From Oscillospiraceae bacterium (GTDB lineage: Bacteria > Bacillota > Clostridia > Oscillospirales > CAG-382), in assembly GCA_015064955.1 (NCBI GenBank), contig SVRD01000007.1:1-64000 (forward strand): a stretch of 64,000 nt of DNA, given 5' to 3'. The position numbers and the translations under genes are program-made. Position 1 is the stretch's first letter; every line of letters begins with the position of its first letter. Of the stretch, positions 9,060 through 17,916 are shown in pieces. The notes under the pieces are model-generated. The model did no database searches, was not told where the DNA came from, and was given only the letters and a program-made list of their open reading frames with translations.

Positions 9060-11540
9060 TTAGTCCTTTGCATCGTACCAGCTTTTGCCGATTCCGATAT
9101 CTACCTTCAGCGGTACGTTGAGCTCTGCCGCGCCCTGCATAGCCTCGCGCAGTATTGCCTTTGCTTGCTCTGCTTCGTCTGTCGGAGCTTCGATTATCAG
9201 CTCGTCGTGGATCTGAAGTATAAGCCTTGCTTTGAGTCCCGCTTCCTTTAGCATTCTGTCGGTGCGGATCATCGCAATTTTTATCAAATCAGCTGCTGCG
9301 CCTTGAATCGGGGTGTTCATCGCGACGCGCTCGCCGAATGCCTGAAGATTTTTGTTCGATACCGCAAGCTCGGGGATATAGCGCCGTCTGCCGAATATGG
9401 TTTCGACGTATCCCTTTTCGCGTGCATCGCGCTTTGCGTTTTCGAGATATTCTCGCACTCCGCTGTATTTATTCAGATAGCTCGAAATATATTCGGCTGC
9501 CGTTTTTCTCGGTATCTTCAGATCCTGCGACAGCGAATAATCGCCGATTCCGTAGATAATACCGAAATTGACCGCCTTTGCACGCTTTCGCATTTCCTCG
9601 GTGACCGAATCGAACGGCACACCGAACACCTGACTTGCGGTAACTGTATGAATATCGGCGTCGTTGTTGAATGCGTCGATAAGCGTTTCATCATACGCAA
9701 CGCTTGCAAGCACTCGCAATTCGATCTGTGAATAGTCGGCGTCGATCAAAACACAACCGTCGGGAGCAACAAAGAATTTTCGCAATTCCTTGCCCTTTTC
9801 ACTGCGAACGGGAATGTTTTGCAGATTGGGCTCTGCCGACGAAAGTCTGCCCGTGAGAGTCTGGGTCTGCTTGAACGTGGTGTGTATTCGTCCATCGTCC
9901 GAAATCTGCTTTCCGAGCCCGTCACAGTAGGTGTTTTTCAGCTTTGAATCCTTGCGGTAGTCGAGTATCAGCTCGATTATCGGGTGGTAATTAATAAGCT
10001 TTTCAAGCACCGAAACGTCGGTGGAGTAACCGCTTTTTGTTTTGCGGTAGTGGGGAAGCATAAGCTTTTCAAAAAGAATCTGCCCCAACTGCTTCGGTGA
10101 ATTGATATTGAATTTTTCGCCCGCCAGACTCCAGATCGCTTCTTCCTCTTCGGAAATCGTGCGTTCGAGCAAGCTTCCGAATTCGTCGAGAGCGTTTTTG
10201 TCGACCTCGAATCCGTAGTATTCCATATCGCAAAGCACTTTTGCTAAAGGAAGCTCGATATATTCGTAAAGCCGTTTTTGTGCGGGTGTGAGCTTTTCGG
10301 TCAGCTTTTCAAAAAGCTCGGGGAGCAGCGACGGCGTTATTTCTCCTGCTGAAACGCCGAGATTATCAAGCACCACCTTGCCGAAGCTGACGCCGTTGTC
10401 GGCAGGTGAGCAAACGTAGGCAAGCAGTGAAACGTCCTGTATCGGCGAAACAAATTCGACCTGGTTCGATTTCGCGAGATGCAGAATCTCCTTCGATGAC
10501 CAGCAAACCGCACTCTCGCATAAAGCCGCAAGCCTTATACCCTCGTTCGCGTCGCCGCGGTAAAGCTTACCGTCGACGAATAAAGAAAGCTCGTCTTCAT
10601 AATTCAGAAAAACAGTCTTGCCTTTAAGCGACGGCATTTCCGAAATCGGAAGATAATCTTCCTCGGGGAGTGCCTCGGGCGCGATACTGTCGAGCTTTTC
10701 TAAAAATTGGCGGAAGCCGAGTCTTGTGTAAAGCTCGCGAAGCTTTAAAATATCGCTTCCGTTGTATGCCGTGTCGCCGATTTCACAGCCGAGCGGAACA
10801 TCGAGCTTGATTTCGGCAAGAAAACGCGAGGTATATGCGCTTTCCTTTCCTTCGGCAAGCTTTTTGCCGATACTGCCGCTTATCTCGTCTGCGTGGGCAT
10901 AGATATTATCAAGCGAGCCGTATTGCTGCATCAGCTTCAGCGCGCCCTTTTCGCCGATTCCCGCAACACCGGGAATATTATCCGACGAGTCGCCCATAAT
11001 CGCCTTGACGTCAATAAGCTGCTTCGGCTCGACACCGTATTTTTCTTTTATTTCAACAGGAGTCGTAACCTTTGTGTCCTCGTTCGAGGAAAGAAGCACG
11101 GTTACGTTTTCGTTTATAAGCTGAAAGCTGTCGCGGTCACCCGTTACTATAAAGGTATGCTCGCCAAGCTTGGAAAGCTCATTGGAAAGTGTGCCGAGTA
11201 CGTCGTCCGCCTCGTATCCCGCAACCTCGATAACCTTTAATCCGAGTGCGCTTGCGAGCTCGTGTGCATAGGGAAGCTGGGCTGCAAGATCGTCGGGCAT
11301 CGGCTTTCTCGTCGCCTTGTAAAAATCGCAGGCTTTGTGGCGGAAGGTCTTTTCCTTCAGGTCAAATGCGATCGCGGCGTATGACGGAGAAGTGCCGATT
11401 TGGGAAAATGCTTTGTTTATCATTCCGACAAATCCGAACAGCGCGTTTGTGGGCAATCCGTCGGGTGCGTTCAATGGGCGCACGCCGTAAAATGCACGGT
11501 TAAGTATGCTGTTTCCGTCAAAAATCAATGCTTTTCCCAT
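9060..11540 (-). CDS. polA: DNA polymerase I
   Basis: 826 aa; 5'-3' exonuclease domain, DADYSQIELRVLA, KAVNFGIIYGIGDYSLS, QIHDELIIEAP. Confidence 0.95.
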   Translation of the reverse strand: MGKALIFDGNSILNRAFYGVRPLNAPDGLPTNALFGFVGMINKAFSQIGTSPSYAAIAFDLKEKTFRHKACDFYKATRKPMPDDLAAQLPYAHELASALGLKVIEVAGYEADDVLGTLSNELSKLGEHTFIVTGDRDSFQLINENVTVLLSSNEDTKVTTPVEIKEKYGVEPKQLIDVKAIMGDSSDNIPGVAGIGEKGALKLMQQYGSLDNIYAHADEISGSIGKKLAEGKESAYTSRFLAEIKLDVPLGCEIGDTAYNGSDILKLRELYTRLGFRQFLEKLDSIAPEALPEEDYLPISEMPSLKGKTVFLNYEDELSLFVDGKLYRGDANEGIRLAALCESAVCWSSKEILHLAKSNQVEFVSPIQDVSLLAYVCSPADNGVSFGKVVLDNLGVSAGEITPSLLPELFEKLTEKLTPAQKRLYEYIELPLAKVLCDMEYYGFEVDKNALDEFGSLLERTISEEEEAIWSLAGEKFNINSPKQLGQILFEKLMLPHYRKTKSGYSTDVSVLEKLINYHPIIELILDYRKDSKLKNTYCDGLGKQISDDGRIHTTFKQTQTLTGRLSSAEPNLQNIPVRSEKGKELRKFFVAPDGCVLIDADYSQIELRVLASVAYDETLIDAFNNDADIHTVTASQVFGVPFDSVTEEMRKRAKAVNFGIIYGIGDYSLSQDLKIPRKTAAEYISSYLNKYSGVREYLENAKRDAREKGYVETIFGRRRYIPELAVSNKNLQAFGERVAMNTPIQGAAADLIKIAMIRTDRMLKEAGLKARLILQIHDELIIEAPTDEAEQAKAILREAMQGAAELNVPLKVDIGIGKSWYDAKD

Positions 11541-11630
11541 TACATCAGCTCCACATAATTATTCAGTATTATTTTATCACTTCAAACACTCAAAGTCAAT
11601 AAATATATAATAAATATAAGAAGAAAAAAC

Positions 11631-11657
11631 AGCCCGCAGCGGTTGGGCTGCAGGCTG
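11631..11657 (-). terminator. Rho-independent terminator downstream of the 79-aa membrane protein gene
   Basis: CAGCC-GCAGC...GCTGC-GGCTG stem followed on the minus strand by a T-rich tract (rc of agaagaaaaaa). Confidence 0.65.
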
Positions 11658-11669
11658 AATTTTGATTTC

Positions 11670-11909
11670 TTATTTAAGAATCTTGAAATAGTCCAAGCAG
11701 GAAAGAGCAATACCTATAAGAACGTAAAGCTCGACAAAGCCGCCGATGATACCGAAGATAACACCGATGATCTTGATACCTGCGAGAAGACCGATAACTA
11801 CGCCGACGATAGCTGCAACAACGATCTGGATAATGATGTTGATAACCAAAGCGGCAACGTCATTCTTTGTAGTAAAGGAAACAGGCCAAATTTTCTTGAG
11901 AAGATCCAT
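11670..11909 (-). CDS. Small membrane protein (79 aa)
   Basis: Three hydrophobic segments (IIIQIVVAAIVGVVIGLLAGI etc.), followed by a terminator. Confidence 0.7.
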   Translation of the reverse strand: MDLLKKIWPVSFTTKNDVAALVINIIIQIVVAAIVGVVIGLLAGIKIIGVIFGIIGGFVELYVLIGIALSCLDYFKILK

Positions 11910-12024
11910 AATTTACCTCCAAAATATTGATTGTGGTTATTTTAATACTTTTAATTTGATAATGCAATAGGTTTTATGCAATTTTTTATTACGCTTTGGG
12001 AAATCTTTTGGATTTCGTTAAGCA

Positions 12025-12879
12025 TTATATGCACGAAAAGAGATTTTCGGGATCGTATTCGGGCACAGCGCCGAGCTGTGTTACGACATAATCGCTCAAA
12101 GCGATCGCGCGGTCGAGGCATTTTTCGATAGTGTAGCCCGAAAGCAGACTTGTCAAAAAGCACGCCGCGAAGCTGTCGCCTGCGCCGACTGTCGAAACCG
12201 GCTTGCCCTTGGGCTTGTCGGAATAGAGAACAACGCGGTTTTTGCAATCGTAGATCATCGCGCCGTTCTTGCCGAGAGTAAGGCAGATATATTTCAGCTT
12301 TTTATAACGCTTTGCAAGATCAAAGCAGATGTTTACGTGGTCGCGGTTGCCGAAAAATCCGATTTCCTCGTCGGATATCTTCAGAATCGTCGTTTCGGCA
12401 AGCATCGCGCTTACAAGCTCGCGGGTGTAAAAGCTGCCGCGGAAGTTCACGTCAAAAAATACTTCCTTGCGCTTTACGTATTTGAGAAGCTTTTCAAAGC
12501 TTCGTCTCGAATCGGGCGAGCGCATAGCTAGAGTGCCCATATAGAGAGCATCGTATTCTCCGCTCGGCAACACGTCGGGAATGTGATCGTATGCGACATC
12601 AGTTACAAGATCGTATTTCGGCATACCGTTTTCAAGCGTTACCGCGCAGTAACCGGTTTTGTATCTGCGGTCGGTTGCGATATAGTCACAGCGGATTCCC
12701 AAACGCTTTGCTTCCTCCAATGCATCGGCACCGTTTTCGTCCGCGCCGACAGCCGAAACAAGATAGCTTTCCGCGCCGAGCCTTGCCGAATGCGCGGCGA
12801 AGTTAAAGGGGGCGCCGCCGATCTTTTTTTCATCGGGAAAAACATCCCAGAGTATTTCGCCGAAAGAAAGAATTTTCAT
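12025..12879 (-). CDS. PfkB-family carbohydrate kinase (fructokinase-like)
   Basis: FGEILWDVFPDEKKIGGAPFNFAAHSARLG; VSTVGAGDSFAACFL. Confidence 0.9.
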   Translation of the reverse strand: MKILSFGEILWDVFPDEKKIGGAPFNFAAHSARLGAESYLVSAVGADENGADALEEAKRLGIRCDYIATDRRYKTGYCAVTLENGMPKYDLVTDVAYDHIPDVLPSGEYDALYMGTLAMRSPDSRRSFEKLLKYVKRKEVFFDVNFRGSFYTRELVSAMLAETTILKISDEEIGFFGNRDHVNICFDLAKRYKKLKYICLTLGKNGAMIYDCKNRVVLYSDKPKGKPVSTVGAGDSFAACFLTSLLSGYTIEKCLDRAIALSDYVVTQLGAVPEYDPENLFSCI

Positions 12880-12898
12880 AATTGCTCCTGTAAAAGCC

Positions 12899-12923
12899 GA
12901 AGCCCGAAAGGGTTTCGGGCTTC
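12899..12923 (-). terminator. Hairpin terminator downstream of solute-binding protein gene
   Basis: GAAGCCCGAAA-ggg-TTTCGGGCTTC stem. Confidence 0.6.
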
Positions 12924-12946
12924 GTTATTAATTGCATAGCGATAGA

Positions 12947-14500
12947 TTATTCGTTGTCCTTGTAGAAGCCGAGAGTTTCTTCGAGGTCGTTCAGAGCCTT
13001 GCCGGAAACCGAATCGTACTGAGAAGCAAAGGTGCCTACGTTTGCACTTGCCATATTGTGAAGCAAGGTGCCGAGGTCGCCCCAACGGTAAACGAGACCA
13101 ACGTCACATCCGCGGGAGGGAACGATGTAATCGTTGAGCATTTCTGCAGAATCGTCGTCGCGTATCTTCATATATTCGAGAATTTCCTGATAGTTGGGAG
13201 CAACGGTGTTAAGACTTTCTGCGCCCATTACGTTGAGTACGTCGATAACCATAGTGAGCTGAGAATCGGGCACACAGGAGGGAACTGCAAAGCAGGTGGA
13301 GGACCAGGGGTTAACGAGAGAATAGTAGTTATCCTGACCCTTGTCAGCCTTGGGAACGGGAACCATACCGAAGTGCTGTTCCATCGCGCTGCCTAAGTTG
13401 ATAACACTGCCAACGCCTGCGTTGTAGAAGAGTGCTCTGCCGTCGGTAAAGCCCTTTTCAACAAGCTCGCTGGGCCACTGAACTACGTTGAAGTAGTCGT
13501 TTGCGGAAATGTAGTGTTCCTTGTCCTGAACGAATTCCTGAAGCTTTTCCATAAGCTTTGCACTGCGTTCGTTGAACATAGAAAGTGCGGGGTAGCCGTC
13601 CTTGTCGGGCTGTGCTATTCTTTCGCCGGATGCATAGAAGATGCTCCACATATCGTCGAGCTGACCGCCCCAGCCGAATACGTCCTCGTAGTCGATCTTG
13701 TTGTCGCCGGTGGTGTCCTGACCGCCGATGAGCGAGGTTGCTTCAAATACAACGTCAACAGTCCAGTCGCCGCTGCGAACCAAGTCGTAGGGATTTGCAC
13801 CGAACTGATCGTTGAGGCTGTTTTTATTCCAAAGGTCGAGGTTGAAGAAGAGAGCGGCGGTTGCGCTCTTGTTGCCGTAGCCGATATCACCGATGGTGAA
13901 GTAGAGCTGGTTGCCGATAGTCATGCTTGTGTTGAAGTCCTGATTCCACCAAGGAGCTTCGATCTGAAGGTCTTCGAAATCAGCGCCGAGAAGGTTGCGG
14001 AACTGACCGTCTGCCGCAAGCTTTGCGCCGTCGTAGAGGCAGGGAACAACGATCTGATATTCGGTGGTAGCCGAAAGGTTACCCTGAACTATGTAGTTGT
14101 ACATTCCGCCGCCGGGACGTCCGCCGGTATCGTGAACCTTAAGCTCCTCGATAGTGATACCGAGAATTTCTTCTACGTTTTCTGCGCGGAGCTTCAAGCT
14201 TTCGTTCAAAGCTTCGGGAATGGTCTGCTTTGTACCGTCTTCGTAGGTGTTGTAAAGTATTTCGGATTCATAGGTGGGGTTTACGCTGCAGGTGAGGAAG
14301 GTGATGGTTTCGCCTTCATAATTTTTTCCGCTGTACGAGCCAACGTATTTACCGTTTGCATCCTGATAGGGATTTACAACAGCGGACGCGTCGGAATTTG
14401 TGCTGCTGTTTTCGGTTTCGCTGTCTCCGCAAGCGGTAAGGCCGATTGCGCAGAGCATGCATAATACGAGCAAGAGCGAAAAAATCTTTGAAAATTTCAT
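12947..14500 (-). CDS. Extracellular solute-binding lipoprotein
   Basis: 517 aa; lipobox GLTACG; FNLDLWNKN, SBP family 1-like pattern. Confidence 0.75.
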   Translation of the reverse strand: MKFSKIFSLLLVLCMLCAIGLTACGDSETENSSTNSDASAVVNPYQDANGKYVGSYSGKNYEGETITFLTCSVNPTYESEILYNTYEDGTKQTIPEALNESLKLRAENVEEILGITIEELKVHDTGGRPGGGMYNYIVQGNLSATTEYQIVVPCLYDGAKLAADGQFRNLLGADFEDLQIEAPWWNQDFNTSMTIGNQLYFTIGDIGYGNKSATAALFFNLDLWNKNSLNDQFGANPYDLVRSGDWTVDVVFEATSLIGGQDTTGDNKIDYEDVFGWGGQLDDMWSIFYASGERIAQPDKDGYPALSMFNERSAKLMEKLQEFVQDKEHYISANDYFNVVQWPSELVEKGFTDGRALFYNAGVGSVINLGSAMEQHFGMVPVPKADKGQDNYYSLVNPWSSTCFAVPSCVPDSQLTMVIDVLNVMGAESLNTVAPNYQEILEYMKIRDDDSAEMLNDYIVPSRGCDVGLVYRWGDLGTLLHNMASANVGTFASQYDSVSGKALNDLEETLGFYKDNE

Positions 14501-14651
14501 ATATATCCTCCTACTGTTTAATCAAATATACAATATCATAAAAGTTTTTCGATTTCAAGAGTTTTTTTAAAAGAATAAAGCTTAGAAATCACTATTGCAA
14601 AATTTGACGAAATATGTTAATATGTTGTTAACCTTTATATCGGAGGCGCTT

Positions 14652-15542
14652 ATGACAAAAGAAGAAAAGAAGATGCAGAAGGCATTGAAAAAGAAGCATA
14701 AGAAAGAGGGAAGACGTGTCCGCACGCTCGATCCCATGCATTACGTCGGCATTTATTTGATGAAAACGCGCAACGACGCAACTAACTATTTTCCCGGTCA
14801 GATTGATATCGGCACTGCTGAGGCATATATAAAAGAAAAACGCGAGCAGGGGCTCAAGGAATTCAGCATTATGCACCTTTTTCTTGCCGCTTTTGTGCGT
14901 ATGTATTCACAGCACCCCGAAATGAACCGCTTTATCCGCGGCTCGCGTATCTATGCACGCAACAATATAGAAATCGCGATGACTATAAAAAAGGAAATGA
15001 AGGTCAACGCCGACGACACGGTTATAAAGCTCGTTTTCGAGCCTGATGCAACTGCCGAGGAGGTTTACCATATCACAAACAAGGTTATCGCAGATGCGCT
15101 TTCGGAAGACAGCGATTTCGACGGTGTTGTCAAGATTCTCAATTACATTCCCCGACTTGTTATGAAATTTATCGCGTGGTTGCTCAATATTCTCGAGTAT
15201 TTCGGACTGATACCCAAAAGCCTCACCTCTGTTTCGCCCTTTCACGGAAGTATGGTTATAACCTCGCTTGCGTCGCTCGGCATACCTCCGATATATCACC
15301 ATCTCTACAATTTCGGAAATATTCCGATATTCTTTGCTTTCGGTAAGCGTTACAACAAATACGAAATCACAAAGGACGGCACTCCCGAAAAGCACACTTA
15401 TATGGACTACCGCATTTCCTGCGACGAGCGTATTGCCGACGGTCACGCATATTCGGTTGCTTTGAGATATTTCAACAGCCTTATCCGCAAGCCCGAGCAA
15501 CTCGATACCCCGCCCGAAAAGATAGTTGAGGACATTCCCTAA
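14652..15542 (+). CDS. Stand-alone 2-oxoacid dehydrogenase acyltransferase (E2)/CAT-like catalytic-domain protein
   Basis: 296 aa from MTKEEKKMQ; SVSPFHGSMVITSLASLGIPPIYHHLYN...MDYRISCDERIADGHAYS. Confidence 0.7.
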   Translation: MTKEEKKMQKALKKKHKKEGRRVRTLDPMHYVGIYLMKTRNDATNYFPGQIDIGTAEAYIKEKREQGLKEFSIMHLFLAAFVRMYSQHPEMNRFIRGSRIYARNNIEIAMTIKKEMKVNADDTVIKLVFEPDATAEEVYHITNKVIADALSEDSDFDGVVKILNYIPRLVMKFIAWLLNILEYFGLIPKSLTSVSPFHGSMVITSLASLGIPPIYHHLYNFGNIPIFFAFGKRYNKYEITKDGTPEKHTYMDYRISCDERIADGHAYSVALRYFNSLIRKPEQLDTPPEKIVEDIP

Positions 15543-15548
15543 AATACA

Positions 15549-15576
15549 AAGAGCTGAGGTTTTGACCTCAGCTCTT
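15549..15576. terminator. Bidirectional terminator between convergent genes
   Basis: AAGAGCTGAGGT-tttg-ACCTCAGCTCTT, 12-bp perfect stem. Confidence 0.75.
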
Positions 15577-15581
15577 GACTT

Positions 15582-16325
15582 TTATTTGCCGAATTCTTTG
15601 AATTCCTCCGGAGTGCCGTTGAATACGTTCAGGTCGATAAACCTTTCGTCACCGCTGTAGCCTTCGAGCTTTCCTCGGTTGCTGTATTGCCAAAACGTCC
15701 ATTCGCGTCCGTCCGAAAGCGAGCCGACGTCGCCGTATACCGAGCGGATCCAAATCGCGTTTTCTTCAAAATCTCCCGCGATATAAAGCGAATAAAGCTC
15801 CTTTGTGGTATAGATTATCGGCTCGACGCCGTAATAGGTGCGAAGCGAGAATATCATTCTGTGAAGCTCTGCGGTAACCCGCTCCTTGTTGAGTTCATCC
15901 TCGTCGTAGCTTCCGTAGAATTCGAGGTCGATAACCGGAGGCAGCATATTTTCCTGCTTGGGAACGGTGTTTATAAAATTCGTCGCTTGGGAAAGACCGT
16001 CGCTTTCGAAGCTGAAGAAATGATAGGCGCCGATGCGGAGGTCGGTTTTTGCCGCCTCGGTGAAATTATACTCGAATCTTGCGTCGGCATATGCCGAGCC
16101 CTCGGTCGCTTTGATAAATGCAAAATCAATATCGTTCCCCGCGAGAGTTTGCCAATCTATTTCGCCCTGATAGTGCGAAACGTCGACACCGCGCACGGGA
16201 TAGGTTTCGGTATCCGGGTCGTTTACAAGGATGTTTCCGTTCCAGAAAAGAAATGCGAAGGTTAACGCGGCGAGTGCAAGAACGGCTGCGGATATTATTA
16301 TGATAAGCTTTGTTCTTTTCGTCAT
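15582..16325 (-). CDS. Glycoside hydrolase family 25 (lysozyme-like), membrane-anchored
   Basis: GVDVSHYQGEIDWQTL, FAFIKATEGSAYAD, PPVIDLEFYG, EWTFWQYS; N-terminal TM. Confidence 0.9.
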   Translation of the reverse strand: MTKRTKLIIIISAAVLALAALTFAFLFWNGNILVNDPDTETYPVRGVDVSHYQGEIDWQTLAGNDIDFAFIKATEGSAYADARFEYNFTEAAKTDLRIGAYHFFSFESDGLSQATNFINTVPKQENMLPPVIDLEFYGSYDEDELNKERVTAELHRMIFSLRTYYGVEPIIYTTKELYSLYIAGDFEENAIWIRSVYGDVGSLSDGREWTFWQYSNRGKLEGYSGDERFIDLNVFNGTPEEFKEFGK

Positions 16326-16354
16326 ATAATACCTCCGAAGAAAGACTACATTTG

Positions 16355-16383
16355 ATTTTATATTATTATTATGATTTCGTCAA
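16355..16383 (-). promoter_or_regulatory. Putative sigma-A promoter of GH25 gene
   Basis: TTGACG-N17-TAAAAT on minus strand. Confidence 0.5.
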
Positions 16384-16556
16384 TCTTTTTTGGCATTTTT
16401 GTGGCAAAATTCGCGGTTTGTTGAGCTTTTGATGTATCGATTTGAGAAAATTTTCCAATATTTCCAAAACTCTTGAAAAACATTAATCGTTGTGCTATGA
16501 TTTCAAATCGAGTAAATGTGAATTTTATTTTAAAGTTTTGATATAGGAGTGTTAAT

Positions 16557-17852
16557 ATGGAAACATTGATGCCGATAGGCATTGCCATGACGGCGGGCCT
16601 TTTGCTCTCACGTCTTGTTAAAAAGCTCAAGCTCCCCGCAGTAACAGGTTATCTTATTGCGGGCGTACTCGTCGGTCCTTATTGCCTTGGTGCTCTCGGT
16701 AACGTTTTGGGACTTAATTGGCTCGGATTTGTACCTCTTTCGGTTGAAAGTTACGGCGTTCTCTGTGATGTGGCACTCGGATTTATCGCCTTTGCTATCG
16801 GTGATGAATTCAGAATCTCTTCGTTGAAGAAAATCGGTAAGCAGGCAACAGTTGTCGGTATTCTCCAGGCAATTGTGGCAACGGTCGTTGTTGACGCTGC
16901 ACTTATAGGCATTCATTTCCTTATGCCCGACAAGCTTCCGCTTGAATCGGCAATAATCCTCGGCGCAGTTGCAACCGCAACCGCACCCGCGGCAACCCTT
17001 ATGGTCGTACGTCAGTACAAGGCAAAGGGTAAATTGACCGATATGCTTCTTCCCGTTGTCGCTATCGACGACGCTGTCGGCTTGGTGGTATTTGCAATTT
17101 CGTTCGGTATCGCAAAATCCTTTGCTTCCTCAAGCGGTATGAGCATAGTTTCGGTTCTTGTCGAGCCGTTGCTCGAGGTTATCTGCTCGCTCTTGCTCGG
17201 TATTGTTCTCGGTGTATTCTTCAGCATGGCAGAAAAATACTTCAAATCCAACAGTAAGCGACTCACTCTTTCGATAACCTTTGTTATTATGGCGGTTGCA
17301 CTTTCGATGCTCAAGTTCGAAATCTGCGGCGTTCATATCGGTTTCTCGTCCTTGCTCGTTTGTATGATGCTTGCAACGGTATTCTGCAATACCTGCGATT
17401 TCTCCGAGGAAATTATGGGCAAGACAGACAAATGGACTGCGCCGCTCTTCCTTCTCTTCTTTGTTATTTCGGGTGCAGAGCTTCAGTTTGACGTTTTCAA
17501 GGATCCTGTTATAATCGTAATCGGTCTTATATATATCCTCACCCGTGCACTCGGTAAATATTACGGCGCGGGCTGGAGCGCACGTCTCACAAAGTGTCAT
17601 CCCGCTATTGTCAAGTATCTCGGCATAACTCTCTTCCCGCAGGCAGGCGTTGCACTCGGTATGTCCGCGATCGTTGCGGCCGACCCCGTATTTGCCGGAA
17701 CCTCTGTCGGAATCATCGTACGTAATATCACACTCTTTGCAGTGCTTATCTACGAGCTTGTCGGCCCGATGCTCACCAAGATCGCGCTTACAAAAGCAGG
17801 CGATATCACTCCCAGACAGGTTATCAACATCGGCGAAGAGGACGACGAATAA
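16557..17852 (+). CDS. Kef/CPA2-type cation:proton antiporter
   Basis: 431 aa, ~12 TM; LPAVTGYLIAGVLVGPY; DDAVGLVVFAISFGIA. Confidence 0.85.
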   Translation: METLMPIGIAMTAGLLLSRLVKKLKLPAVTGYLIAGVLVGPYCLGALGNVLGLNWLGFVPLSVESYGVLCDVALGFIAFAIGDEFRISSLKKIGKQATVVGILQAIVATVVVDAALIGIHFLMPDKLPLESAIILGAVATATAPAATLMVVRQYKAKGKLTDMLLPVVAIDDAVGLVVFAISFGIAKSFASSSGMSIVSVLVEPLLEVICSLLLGIVLGVFFSMAEKYFKSNSKRLTLSITFVIMAVALSMLKFEICGVHIGFSSLLVCMMLATVFCNTCDFSEEIMGKTDKWTAPLFLLFFVISGAELQFDVFKDPVIIVIGLIYILTRALGKYYGAGWSARLTKCHPAIVKYLGITLFPQAGVALGMSAIVAADPVFAGTSVGIIVRNITLFAVLIYELVGPMLTKIALTKAGDITPRQVINIGEEDDE

Positions 17853-17868
17853 AATCAATAAAGCAAAG

Positions 17869-17900
17869 CGGCACCGAACAAAGCGTTCGATGCCGTTTTT
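17869..17900 (+). terminator. Rho-independent terminator
   Basis: CGGCAccGAACaaagcGTTCgaTGCCGTTTTT. Confidence 0.65.
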
Positions 17901-17916
17901 GTATAGATATTTATTG

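Noticed and set aside
12025-14500. Complete sugar ABC importer plus kinase operon
   Set aside because: Only a solute-binding lipoprotein and a PfkB kinase are present; no permease or ATPase genes adjacent.
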